From Beijerinckiaceae bacterium (lineage in GTDB: Bacteria; Pseudomonadota; Alphaproteobacteria; Rhizobiales; Beijerinckiaceae): a DNA stretch of 5,636 nt. The position numbers and the translations under genes were made by a program. Of this stretch, positions 1 through 5,359 are shown piece after piece. The DNA is taken from the NCBI GenBank assembly GCA_947456315.1, contig CANGRU010000134.1:1-5636 (forward strand). Reading direction: 5' to 3'. Within the stretch, counting starts at the first letter, position 1, and each line of letters begins with the position of its first letter. The notes beneath the pieces are model-generated. The model had not been told where the DNA came from, did no database searches, and saw only the letters and a program-made list of their open reading frames with translations.

Positions 1-309
1 GGCGTCGAGGTGCAAAAGCCCGCGCATGAGGAAAAGACATTTGATGAATTGCGCGCCCGCATTGCTGCGACGGTCGCTTTTGTGAAGAGCATTGATCCGG
101 CCAAGATTGATGCAGCCGAGGGCCGTGAAATCACCTGGTCAACTTCGGCCAATACACGCGTCATGCTGGGTGAAGATTTTGCGCTTCATCAGGCTATGCC
201 GCAGTTCTTTTTTCACGTAACCACCGCCTATGCGATCTTGCGCCATAACGGCGTTGATCTCGCCAAGCGTGATTTCATGGGCGATGTGCCGCGCGTGAAA
301 TTTATCTAA
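1..309 (+). CDS. DUF1993 family protein, C-terminal part (5' end outside window)
   Basis: The reading frame is open from base 1 to the TAA at 307-309, giving 102 residues. The family is usually about 165-170 residues, so roughly the first 60-70 lie upstream of the window. A GTG at position 10 is in frame, but the residues before it (GVEV) fit the family continuing upstream, so I do not take it as the start. What identifies it is the C-terminal block around residues 60-94: a Leu-His pair, FFFHVTTAYAILRHNGV and the closing KRDFMG, which match DUF1993 (PF09351). Those histidines (63, 72, 82) recall the metal-binding helices of DinB/YfiT-like bundles, a superfamily to which I believe DUF1993 belongs; metal binding here is inference. 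No signal peptide or membrane segment is visible in the part present. Biological role unknown. It lies 27 bases before the RidA-family gene on the same strand and may be cotranscribed with it. Confidence 0.85.
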   Translation, partial: GVEVQKPAHEEKTFDELRARIAATVAFVKSIDPAKIDAAEGREITWSTSANTRVMLGEDFALHQAMPQFFFHVTTAYAILRHNGVDLAKRDFMGDVPRVKFI

Positions 310-336
310 CAGCACTTAAAGAGAAAGACAGATCAC

Positions 337-687
337 ATGACGATCAAGCGTATCGGTCCCGGCGTCCGCATGAGCAAGGCCGTGGTGCATGGCAATACGG
401 TCTATACGGCGGGCCAGGTCGCCGACAAAACGGTGGGCTTGAGCGTTGCGGAGCAGACGCAGGAAATCGTCGATCTGATTGACGCAATTCTGGCTGAAGC
501 CGGATCTGACAAGACAAAGATCCTGTCAGCCACGATCTATCTTTCCGATATCGCGACGTTCCCGGAAATGAACTCGGTCTGGGACAAGTGGGTTGTGCAA
601 GGCCATACGCCGGCGCGCGCGACACTCGAAGCCAAGCTTGTCGGCCCGCAATATAAAGTCGAAATCGCCGTGATTGCGGCCATCTAA
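337..687 (+). CDS. RidA family (YjgF/YER057c/UK114) protein
   Basis: A 116-residue single-domain protein, about the normal length for this family of trimeric cytosolic enzymes. Archetypal RidA hydrolyses reactive enamine/imine intermediates made by PLP enzymes; other subfamilies have diverged or unknown activities. Visible family marks are the N-terminal strand VYTAGQVAD (22-30), the helix SVAEQTQEIVDLIDAIL (36-52) and the C-terminal signature PARATLEAKL...YKVEIAVIA (92-114). Arg94 aligns with the catalytic Arg of E. coli RidA (Arg105), and Glu109 with the conserved Glu near the C-terminus. The sequence resembles the YoaB-like subgroup more than E. coli RidA itself, so the imine deaminase activity is likely but not certain and I give no symbol. 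The ATG start has only a weak purine-rich stretch (GAGAAAGA) 8 bases upstream. It is followed by a class II aldolase homologue and an oxidoreductase, which suggests protection or processing of an intermediate in that pathway; that link is inference. Confidence 0.92.
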   Translation: MTIKRIGPGVRMSKAVVHGNTVYTAGQVADKTVGLSVAEQTQEIVDLIDAILAEAGSDKTKILSATIYLSDIATFPEMNSVWDKWVVQGHTPARATLEAKLVGPQYKVEIAVIAAI

Positions 688-694
688 AATCAGG

Positions 695-717
695 CGCCCC
701 GGATTTGGTCCGGGGCG
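695..717 (+). terminator. GC-rich intercistronic hairpin (RidA gene / aldolase gap)
   Basis: A perfect 9-base inverted repeat, CGCCCCGGA (695-703) and TCCGGGGCG (709-717), with a 5-base loop. It starts 8 bases after the RidA-family stop. No T-run follows on the + strand (AAACAATGAG), so it is not a canonical intrinsic terminator for the upstream gene. Read on the minus strand it is followed by a TGATTTT tract, but there is no minus-strand gene nearby to terminate. Weak termination, attenuation or protection of the upstream mRNA 3' end are all possible. Confidence 0.5.
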
Positions 718-746
718 AAACAATGAGATCAAAGCCGCAAAGGCTC

Positions 747-753
747 AGGGAGA
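747..753 (+). promoter_or_regulatory. Ribosome binding site deciding the aldolase start
   Basis: AGGGAGA ends 5 bases before the ATG at 759. The in-frame alternatives, TTG at 705 (inside the hairpin loop) and ATG at 723 (6 bases after the hairpin), have no comparable Shine-Dalgarno sequence, so the start at 759 is preferred. Confidence 0.75.
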
Positions 754-758
754 CAATA

Positions 759-1457
759 ATGACGCGCGATGAAGCCAAACAAAAACTGGTCGCTGGTGGC
801 CATATTCTCGATGCCGCTGGTCAAGGCGATTTCACGCGCGGTCACATTTGTGTTCGCGTGCCTGATGATGCCAACCAGTTTTACATGAAGCCGCATTCGT
901 TCGGCTTTGATGAAATGACCGTCGACAACGTCGTCACCTGCGACCTTGAAGGAAACAAGGTTGATGGTTGGGCACCGCGTCACAGCGAAGTCTATATCCA
1001 TTCCGAAATTTTCAAGATGCGTCCGGACCTGAACGCCAGCATTCATACGCATCCGACTTATGCTGTTGCCTTTTCGGCGATGGGTCGTCGTATGAAAGCC
1101 TTGAGCCAACCCAGCGCTTTGTTTGTCGATAATTATGGCGTCTACACGGATTCCATCGATCTCATCCGTTCAAAGGATATGGGATATGGTGTCGCCAAGG
1201 CACTCGGCAAATGTCCGGTCGTGTTTTTGAAAAATCACGGCGTGGTTGTTTGCGGTCCAACGATTGAAGATGCTGTAATCAGCTGCATCATGCTCGAAAA
1301 TGCCTGCCAGATTCAGATGATTGCTGAAGCTGCTGGTGAGACAGCCGGCGAGTTCCCGATGGAAGATGTGATGGCGCTGCGCAAGAAATTGTTGAGCCCT
1401 GAGCAGAATGCCATCAACTTCAAATATCTGCAGCGTCGCGTCGAACGCGCTCGCTAA
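759..1457 (+). CDS. Class II aldolase/adducin family metalloenzyme
   Basis: A 232-residue protein covering the whole class II aldolase/adducin fold (PF00596), close to the size of fuculose-phosphate aldolase (FucA). The zinc site is complete: His96 and His98 in IHTHP and His160 in LKNHG. Glu77 (HSEVYIH) sits where FucA has its catalytic Glu73. The family includes L-fuculose-, L-rhamnulose- and ribulose-phosphate enzymes and also decarboxylases of hydroxylated aromatic acids. Here the phosphate-contact positions of FucA differ: its GNVSVR is GHICVR (His29 for Asn29), and its SSE is HSE (His75 for Ser71). A sugar-phosphate substrate is therefore doubtful, and a non-phosphorylated substrate or decarboxylation is more likely; this is inference. 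The ATG at 759 was chosen for its Shine-Dalgarno sequence and because residue 1 then falls at the usual distance from the fold. The protein is cytosolic, with no signal peptide. It lies between the RidA-family gene and the reductase gene, each gap holding a hairpin. Family certain, substrate unknown. Confidence 0.9.
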   Translation: MTRDEAKQKLVAGGHILDAAGQGDFTRGHICVRVPDDANQFYMKPHSFGFDEMTVDNVVTCDLEGNKVDGWAPRHSEVYIHSEIFKMRPDLNASIHTHPTYAVAFSAMGRRMKALSQPSALFVDNYGVYTDSIDLIRSKDMGYGVAKALGKCPVVFLKNHGVVVCGPTIEDAVISCIMLENACQIQMIAEAAGETAGEFPMEDVMALRKKLLSPEQNAINFKYLQRRVERAR

Positions 1458-1469
1458 CAAATCAAAAGA

Positions 1470-1491
1470 GCGGCGGGCTTGATCCCGCCGC
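1470..1491 (+). terminator. GC-rich intercistronic hairpin (aldolase / reductase gap)
   Basis: A perfect 8-base inverted repeat, GCGGCGGG (1470-1477) and CCCGCCGC (1484-1491), with the loop CTTGAT, starting 12 bases after the aldolase stop. As in the gap before the aldolase gene, no T-run follows on the + strand (CGTCAAAAATC). On the minus strand it is followed by TCTTTTGATTT. It may be a weak terminator or an mRNA processing and stability element that uncouples the reductase gene from the genes upstream. Confidence 0.5.
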
Positions 1492-1519
1492 CGTCAAAAA
1501 TCAAAGACGGGAGGCGTAG

Positions 1520-2560
1520 ATGAAGGCCATTGTCATTCGGCAATTTGGTCCCCCAGATGTCATGACTTATGAGGATCTGCCTGATCCTGCACCCCGTCAT
1601 GGCGAGATCCGCATTGCTGTTCATGCCGCAACCGTCAACCGCGTTCTTGATGTTGCTGTGCGACGTGGCGAGCAAGCCCAGCGCGGCGTTGAATTACCCC
1701 TGATTCCCGGCGTCGATTGCGCAGGCATAATCGATGCTATCGGCCCCGGCGTAACCAAATTCAAAGTGGGCGATCGCGTGTGCGCAGCCGGCCGCATGCC
1801 GCTCGATCCGTGTAATGAAGATGGCACGGGTGGCACAGAGCGCAATGGCATGATGGGCATTAAGCGCCCGGGTGGTTTTGCAGAAAAAGTCTGTGTTCCC
1901 GCCAGCTCCGCTTTTGCGTTGCCGGACAAGCTCGGTTTCCACGAAGCTGCTGTTGTCATGCGCCATTGTCCGACCGCTTGGAACTTGCTCGTCAATGTGG
2001 CTGGCTTGAAGGCAGGCGAATGGGTTCTCATTATGGGCGCCAGCGGCAATCTGGGCAGTGTTGGCATCCAGATCGCGAAACATGTGATCGGCGCGCGCGT
2101 CATCACAACAGCAGGCTCGCGTGAGCGCGCTGATTCCGGTCTCGCGCTGGGCGCTGATTATGCGATTGATTATTCAACACAGGATTTGCGTGCCGAAGTG
2201 ATGCGCATCACAGAGGGCAAAGGCGTCCATGTGCTCTATGATAATATTGCCAATCCGAAAGTGCTGCCGGAGGCCTTTTTGACGCTGGGTGATAAAGGTC
2301 GCTTGGTAACAGCCGGCGCTCATGGCGGCCCGAATGTGATGATCAACTTCTTCCACCTCTATGACCACAAGATCACGATCAAGGGCATGCCGGGTTCACG
2401 CGATGAAGATCGTCCGAAATGTTTTGCCGCTGCTGCAGACGGCAAGATCAAAGTGCGCATTGCGCATGTCTTGCCGCTGTCCAAAGCGGTGGAAGCGCAT
2501 CGGATGATGGAAGCCGATGCCGGCATGGGCAAAATCGTGCTCGACCCGACAATGGGTTAG
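1520..2560 (+). CDS. Zinc-ligand-less medium-chain dehydrogenase/reductase (quinone-reductase type)
   Basis: A 346-residue protein with the two-domain MDR layout: an N-terminal GroES-like domain (about 1-130) and a Rossmann domain (about 150-300). The start is ATG with GGGAGG 5 bases upstream. The nucleotide-binding turn is GASGNLGSVG (173-182). The second beta strand ends in TTAGSRER with no acidic residue, which usually indicates NADP(H) rather than NAD(H). The catalytic zinc ligands of true alcohol dehydrogenases are absent: the first Cys position lies in NRVLDVAVR, and the usual GHE is GVD (64-66). Only two cysteines (88 and 98) remain where Zn enzymes carry a four-Cys lobe. The expected chemistry is NADPH-dependent reduction of a quinone, enone or similar acceptor in the cytosol; the substrate cannot be read from the sequence. 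It follows the aldolase homologue by 62 bases, and the shared direction suggests one pathway. Its stop lies one base from the stop of the convergent regulator gene. Confidence 0.9.
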   Translation: MKAIVIRQFGPPDVMTYEDLPDPAPRHGEIRIAVHAATVNRVLDVAVRRGEQAQRGVELPLIPGVDCAGIIDAIGPGVTKFKVGDRVCAAGRMPLDPCNEDGTGGTERNGMMGIKRPGGFAEKVCVPASSAFALPDKLGFHEAAVVMRHCPTAWNLLVNVAGLKAGEWVLIMGASGNLGSVGIQIAKHVIGARVITTAGSRERADSGLALGADYAIDYSTQDLRAEVMRITEGKGVHVLYDNIANPKVLPEAFLTLGDKGRLVTAGAHGGPNVMINFFHLYDHKITIKGMPGSRDEDRPKCFAAAADGKIKVRIAHVLPLSKAVEAHRMMEADAGMGKIVLDPTMG

Positions 2561-2561
2561 G

Positions 2562-3197
2562 TCAGGCACCTTTGAACAGGCGGAACATCTCGCTGATCCG
2601 CCATGGCTTCGAGATCAATTGCGCATTGGGCGGGAGCTGCTTGTCCAGAAGACCGGCGGCTCCTGTCGACAAGATCACTTTAATGGCGGGCCACGTTTTC
2701 ATGACGATGTTGGCCAGAACCACGCCATCCATGCCGGGCATCATCACATCGGTAAAAATAGCCGAGAGATTGAGGGCGTGTTCCTGAAGGATCATCAAAG
2801 CTTCTTCGCCCGTCTCGACTTCGATCACATTGACCCGAAGCTCTTCCAGAATAGAGCGGGCCAGCCCCGCATCCTGGGTTGAATTGACGACCAGAACGCT
2901 TTGCCCCGCAGCCATGAGCGCGCCGGCTGTGCCCGCCAGCGCCAGTCCGGCAGCAGCGAGTTTGTCGCCCGTGCCGTGGGGGCGCAGGCGCACACCCGCA
3001 TTTTCAGCCTCGCCGATGAATTCGACCCCCGCTTTTTGCAGGGCCTCACGAACGGCGCGCAATTTTTCCGGACTGCCAGAATAGCGCCCGGTTTCAAAAT
3101 TATGGATTGTGTTGCGATGGACGCCCGCAGCCTGCGCCAGCTGGTCGAGCGACCAATTGACGGCGGCGCGTGCCATTCTGACTTGTGCTGGCGTCAC
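2562..3197 (-). CDS. XRE-type HTH protein fused to a C-terminal receiver domain
   Basis: A 211-residue protein read from a GTG at 3197, preceded by AGGGA 4 bases away. Residues 2-60 form a Cro/C1-type helix-turn-helix (recognition region around AGVHRNTIHNFETG, 24-37), followed by the GVEFI...AGVRLR tail common to small alphaproteobacterial HTH proteins. Residues 80-98 are an Ala/Gly/Leu-rich hydrophobic linker. Residues 99-211 form a CheY-like receiver: phospho-acceptor Asp150 in FTDVMMPGMDG, Ser177/Thr178, and Lys197 in SKPW. The acidic pair that holds Mg2+ (normally DD or ED after the first strand) is replaced by Asn105-Ser106 in VLVVNSTQD, so phosphorylation may be weak or absent. DNA-binding domain first and receiver last is the reverse of the common response-regulator order. 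No histidine kinase gene is adjacent. Targets are unknown; autoregulation, or control of the reductase cluster or the divergent exonuclease-lpt genes, are possibilities only. The upstream in-frame extension to a TTG at 3275 was rejected. Confidence 0.88.
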   Translation of the reverse strand: MTPAQVRMARAAVNWSLDQLAQAAGVHRNTIHNFETGRYSGSPEKLRAVREALQKAGVEFIGEAENAGVRLRPHGTGDKLAAAGLALAGTAGALMAAGQSVLVVNSTQDAGLARSILEELRVNVIEVETGEEALMILQEHALNLSAIFTDVMMPGMDGVVLANIVMKTWPAIKVILSTGAAGLLDKQLPPNAQLISKPWRISEMFRLFKGA

Positions 3198-3201
3198 TGT
3201 T

Positions 3202-3206
3202 TCCCT
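3202..3206 (-). promoter_or_regulatory. Ribosome binding site deciding the HTH-receiver start
   Basis: On the minus strand AGGGA lies 4 bases before the GTG at 3197-3195. No comparable site precedes the more upstream TTG at 3275. The first in-frame ATG (Met8) would cut into the first helix of the HTH domain. Confidence 0.65.
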
Positions 3207-3224
3207 GCCTTTTATCTCTTTTTT

Positions 3225-3253
3225 GTTATAATGGACCAAATCCCGCGTCTCAT
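3225..3253 (-). promoter_or_regulatory. Putative sigma70-type promoter of the HTH-receiver gene
   Basis: On the minus strand, ATGAGA (3253-3248, four of six matches to TTGACA) is separated by 17 bases from TATAAC (3230-3225, five of six matches to TATAAT). Transcription would start near 3218, leaving a leader of about 20 bases that contains the AGGGA site. The A/T-rich stretch after the -10 element is compatible with easy opening. It is predicted by eye only, and alphaproteobacterial promoters are loosely conserved. Confidence 0.45.
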
Positions 3254-3376
3254 CCAGCCCTCGACATAAATGCAACGCTAAAGTTTTGGTCTTATTGGGA
3301 TAGGTCTCTCAGCTTGCATGCCCCATAGGGCGGGCGGTATGTGACGGGCAGAGAGTTTCCAGAAACAGGCCGTGTC

Positions 3377-3991
3377 ATGACGATCCGTGTTCATCAGGGT
3401 GATTTGCCGGCCAGCGCCTCATTCGGGGCAAGCGTGGCCATAGATACCGAGACCCTGGGTCTCAACCCGCATCGCGACCGGCTTTGCGTCGTGCAATTGT
3501 CGGCGGGCGATGGAACCGCTGATGTGGTCCAGATCGCGCAGGGCCAAACCAGTGCCCCAAACCTGCAAAAGCTGCTGGCTGACCCCTCTGTGACCAAGAT
3601 TTTCCACTTTGGTCGCTTTGATATCGCTGTTCTGGAAAAGACTTTTGGGACGCCGGTCAATGGCGTTTATTGCACCAAGATCGCCTCCAAACTGGTTCGC
3701 ACCTATACGGATCGGCATGGGCTGAAAGATCTGACCCGGGAATTGATCGGCATTGAATTGTCGAAACAGCAGCAATCCTCGGACTGGGCGGCCACAAGCC
3801 TGAGTGAAGCGCAATTGACCTATGCTGCGTCGGATGTCCTGCATCTGCATGCTTTGAAGGACAAGCTGGACGCCATGCTGGCTCGGGAGGGCCGGACAGA
3901 GGTGGCTGCCGCTTGCTTTGGCTTTTTACCGGTCCGCGCCCGTCTCGACTTGCTGGGTTGGCCCGAGCAGGACATATTTGCGCACCAATGA
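3377..3991 (+). CDS. Short RNase D-like 3'-5' exonuclease (DEDDy family)
   Basis: A 204-residue protein consisting of the DnaQ-like 3'-5' exonuclease domain only. The DEDDy active site is complete: Asp23 and Glu25 (IDTETLG), Asp82 (HFGRFD), and Tyr149 with Asp153 (YAASD). The RNase D hallmark HGLKDLTRELIG (114-125) and QSSDW (133-137) are also present. E. coli RNase D is about 375 residues because of its HRDC domains; these are missing here, so this is the short form common in alphaproteobacteria, not a truncation. It probably trims the 3' ends of structured RNAs in the cytoplasm using two metal ions; the substrate is unproven. The ATG at 3377 gives the length and N-terminus (MTIRVHQGDLP) I expect for this subfamily; the earlier GTG at 3341 adds 12 residues without support. 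The Shine-Dalgarno sequence is weak. It stands 49 bases before lptC, and this neighbourhood is familiar from Hyphomicrobiales. No strong promoter is visible, only a poor TTGCAT-18 bases-TATGTG candidate at 3314-3343. Confidence 0.9.
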   Translation: MTIRVHQGDLPASASFGASVAIDTETLGLNPHRDRLCVVQLSAGDGTADVVQIAQGQTSAPNLQKLLADPSVTKIFHFGRFDIAVLEKTFGTPVNGVYCTKIASKLVRTYTDRHGLKDLTRELIGIELSKQQQSSDWAATSLSEAQLTYAASDVLHLHALKDKLDAMLAREGRTEVAAACFGFLPVRARLDLLGWPEQDIFAHQ

Positions 3992-4028
3992 TCAGATATC
4001 GGTCTGGTCTTCTGATTTTGGGCCCCAT

Positions 4029-4033
4029 AGGAA
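4029..4033 (+). promoter_or_regulatory. Ribosome binding site favouring the GTG start of lptC
   Basis: AGGAA ends 7 bases before the GTG at 4041 and 13 bases before the ATG at 4047. The spacing favours the GTG, though the two starts differ by only two residues. Confidence 0.5.
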
Positions 4034-4040
4034 CGACAAC

Positions 4041-4721
4041 GTGACAATGAACGGACGGATGGATCAAACGGGACAAGGTGCACAACGCGCCTTGAATTTC
4101 CGCGCGGCCAGTCGCCATTCTGCGCAGGTTTTGTTTTTGCGTCGTGCCTTGTTGACGGGTGCTGTTGTGGGTTCCCTCGCGGCTATCGGCATTGGCTGGT
4201 TCAACCCGTTTGGCAAGAGCGCGCCTGAAATGTCGATCAAAGGCAGCAATCTTGACGGCACACGTGTGACGATGGAGCAGCCGCGTCTGGCGGGCTATCG
4301 GCGCGATGGGCGGCCCTATGAAGTCAACGCAGATTCTGGTGTGCAGGATGTGCGCGCCCCCAATCTTCTTGAACTCAATAATCTCGACGCCAAAATTGGT
4401 ATGATCGACCAGACAAGTGTGCGCGTGGTCTCATCCATGGGCACCTATGACAGTTTCCGTGAATTCATAGACTTTCATAGCGCTGTGCGCGTGCGGTCGA
4501 ATACATATGATATCGACATGAAGAGCGCACGGATGGACTTCAAAGCCGGCACGATGGTGACGGATGAGAAGGTCAAAGTGCTCATCAACGAAGGTCAAAT
4601 CCAAGCCGATAAAATGAACATGGTCGACAATGGCCAAGGGCTTATTTTTGAAGGTAAGGTGCGTTCAACATTTTCTTCGGGCAATCCGTCCGAACCGACT
4701 TCAGGGGGCACGGCGCAATGA
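4041..4721 (+). CDS. lptC: LPS export ABC transporter periplasmic protein LptC
   Basis: LptC is the bitopic inner-membrane protein that takes lipopolysaccharide from the LptB2FG transporter and passes it to LptA. From the GTG at 4041 the protein has 226 residues: a cytoplasmic N-terminal tail (about 1-35) ending in a basic stretch with RHS and FLRR, one transmembrane helix (about 36-54) closed by GWFNP, then a periplasmic beta-jellyroll LptC/YrbK domain (about 65-210, PF06835) with blocks such as GYRRDGRPYEVNAD and a tail rich in Ser/Gly/Thr. E. coli LptC is about 190 residues with a much shorter cytoplasmic tail; the longer tail is usual in alphaproteobacteria. The start is uncertain (GTG 4041, ATG 4047 or ATG 4059). 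The stop TGA overlaps the lptA ATG in an ATGA. Identification rests on the membrane topology, the conserved block and the neighbours lptA and lptB. Confidence 0.9.
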   Translation: MTMNGRMDQTGQGAQRALNFRAASRHSAQVLFLRRALLTGAVVGSLAAIGIGWFNPFGKSAPEMSIKGSNLDGTRVTMEQPRLAGYRRDGRPYEVNADSGVQDVRAPNLLELNNLDAKIGMIDQTSVRVVSSMGTYDSFREFIDFHSAVRVRSNTYDIDMKSARMDFKAGTMVTDEKVKVLINEGQIQADKMNMVDNGQGLIFEGKVRSTFSSGNPSEPTSGGTAQ

Positions 4722-5338
4722 GATTAACGGCCGCATTCACGGCAGTTTTCGTTGCTGTGGGTCTTCTGTGCGCGGGCGCGCAGGCTGCAGGGACCGCTTC
4801 TGCACCGCAGGTTAAAAAGCGCAACAACGGTTCCGTCTTGCCCGGTGGTGACGCCAAAGCGCCGATCACTGTGGATGCTGAGAAGCTCGAATATTTCGAC
4901 CGCGACCAAAAGCTTGTCTACACGGGCAATGTGTTTGTGCAGCAAGGCGATTCTAATATGCGCGCCTCCATCATGACAGTCTTTCTCACCAAAGACGAAG
5001 GCATGGCGGCAGCCCAGCAGGCTGTGCAAACAGATTCATCGGGGCGCATTCGTCGCATTGAAGCCAAAGGGCCGGTCACCGTGACGCAACGCGATCAGGT
5101 CGGCACAGGCGACAATGGCGTGTTCGATAAAATCGACAACAAAGTTTATCTGTTCGGAAATGTCGTGCTGAGTCAGGGTACCAATGTCACCAAAGGCGAT
5201 GGCGACTCCAAGCTCGTCTACGATCTCGACACCGGCTATGCGCAGGTGATCGGCGGGCGTGTGAATTCCATTTTCACACCGGGTTCGACGGACGAAAAAA
5301 CATCGGCCAAGCCCTCCGAGCGCAGTTCTGCGCGCTAA
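4718..5338 (+). CDS. lptA: LPS transport periplasmic protein LptA (OstA-like)
   Basis: LptA forms the periplasmic bridge of stacked beta-jellyrolls along which LPS moves from LptC to LptD in the outer membrane. The 206-residue precursor starts with a Sec signal peptide: Arg2, hydrophobic core 5-18, and probable cleavage after AQA at residue 23. Cys18 lies in GLLCAG but the preceding residues do not make a good lipobox, so a lipoprotein is unlikely. The OstA/LptA domain (PF03968) follows: PITVDAEKLEY (49-59), VYTGNVFVQQG (67-77), IRRIEAKGPVTVTQ and a second repeat block with VYLFGNVVLSQG. The C-terminus is a short polar tail (STDEKTSAKPSERSSAR). The start is fixed by the ATGA overlap with lptC and by AGGGGG (4703-4708) 9 bases upstream, so translation is probably coupled to lptC. 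Length is near the E. coli protein (185 residues) plus the tail. Confidence 0.94.
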   Translation: MRLTAAFTAVFVAVGLLCAGAQAAGTASAPQVKKRNNGSVLPGGDAKAPITVDAEKLEYFDRDQKLVYTGNVFVQQGDSNMRASIMTVFLTKDEGMAAAQQAVQTDSSGRIRRIEAKGPVTVTQRDQVGTGDNGVFDKIDNKVYLFGNVVLSQGTNVTKGDGDSKLVYDLDTGYAQVIGGRVNSIFTPGSTDEKTSAKPSERSSAR

Positions 5339-5359
5339 TTGAGAATGTGAGCCGAGCCA

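Noticed and set aside
705..758. Earlier aldolase starts at TTG 705 or ATG 723
   Set aside because: The first lies in the hairpin loop and the second just behind the hairpin; neither has a Shine-Dalgarno sequence, whereas ATG 759 does.
3198..3275. N-terminal extension of the HTH-receiver gene from a TTG at 3275 (26 extra residues)
   Set aside because: The extension runs across the predicted promoter, has no ribosome binding site, and lies outside the HTH fold; the GTG at 3197 has AGGGA just upstream.
3314..3343. Promoter for the exonuclease gene (TTGCAT - 18 bases - TATGTG)
   Set aside because: Only three of six matches in each box; mentioned under the gene but not listed as a feature.
3341..3376. 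GTG at 3341 as start of the exonuclease
   Set aside because: The 12 added residues do not match what I expect of this subfamily, whose N-terminus begins at the MTIR found at 3377.
3990..4019. Possible terminator between the exonuclease gene and lptC (ATCAGA...TCTGAT followed by TTTT)
   Set aside because: The stem is only 6 A/T-rich pairs with a 14-base loop, too weak to call.
3918..4040. Upstream extension of the lptC frame overlapping the exonuclease gene
   Set aside because: The translated residues do not resemble LptC N-termini and lie mostly in coding sequence of the exonuclease in another frame; AGGAA near 4030 supports a start at 4041.
4724..5029. Minus-strand open frame inside lptA
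   Set aside because: It is a shadow of a clearly real gene, with no ribosome binding site or recognisable protein; the same holds for the other overlapping open frames in the window.
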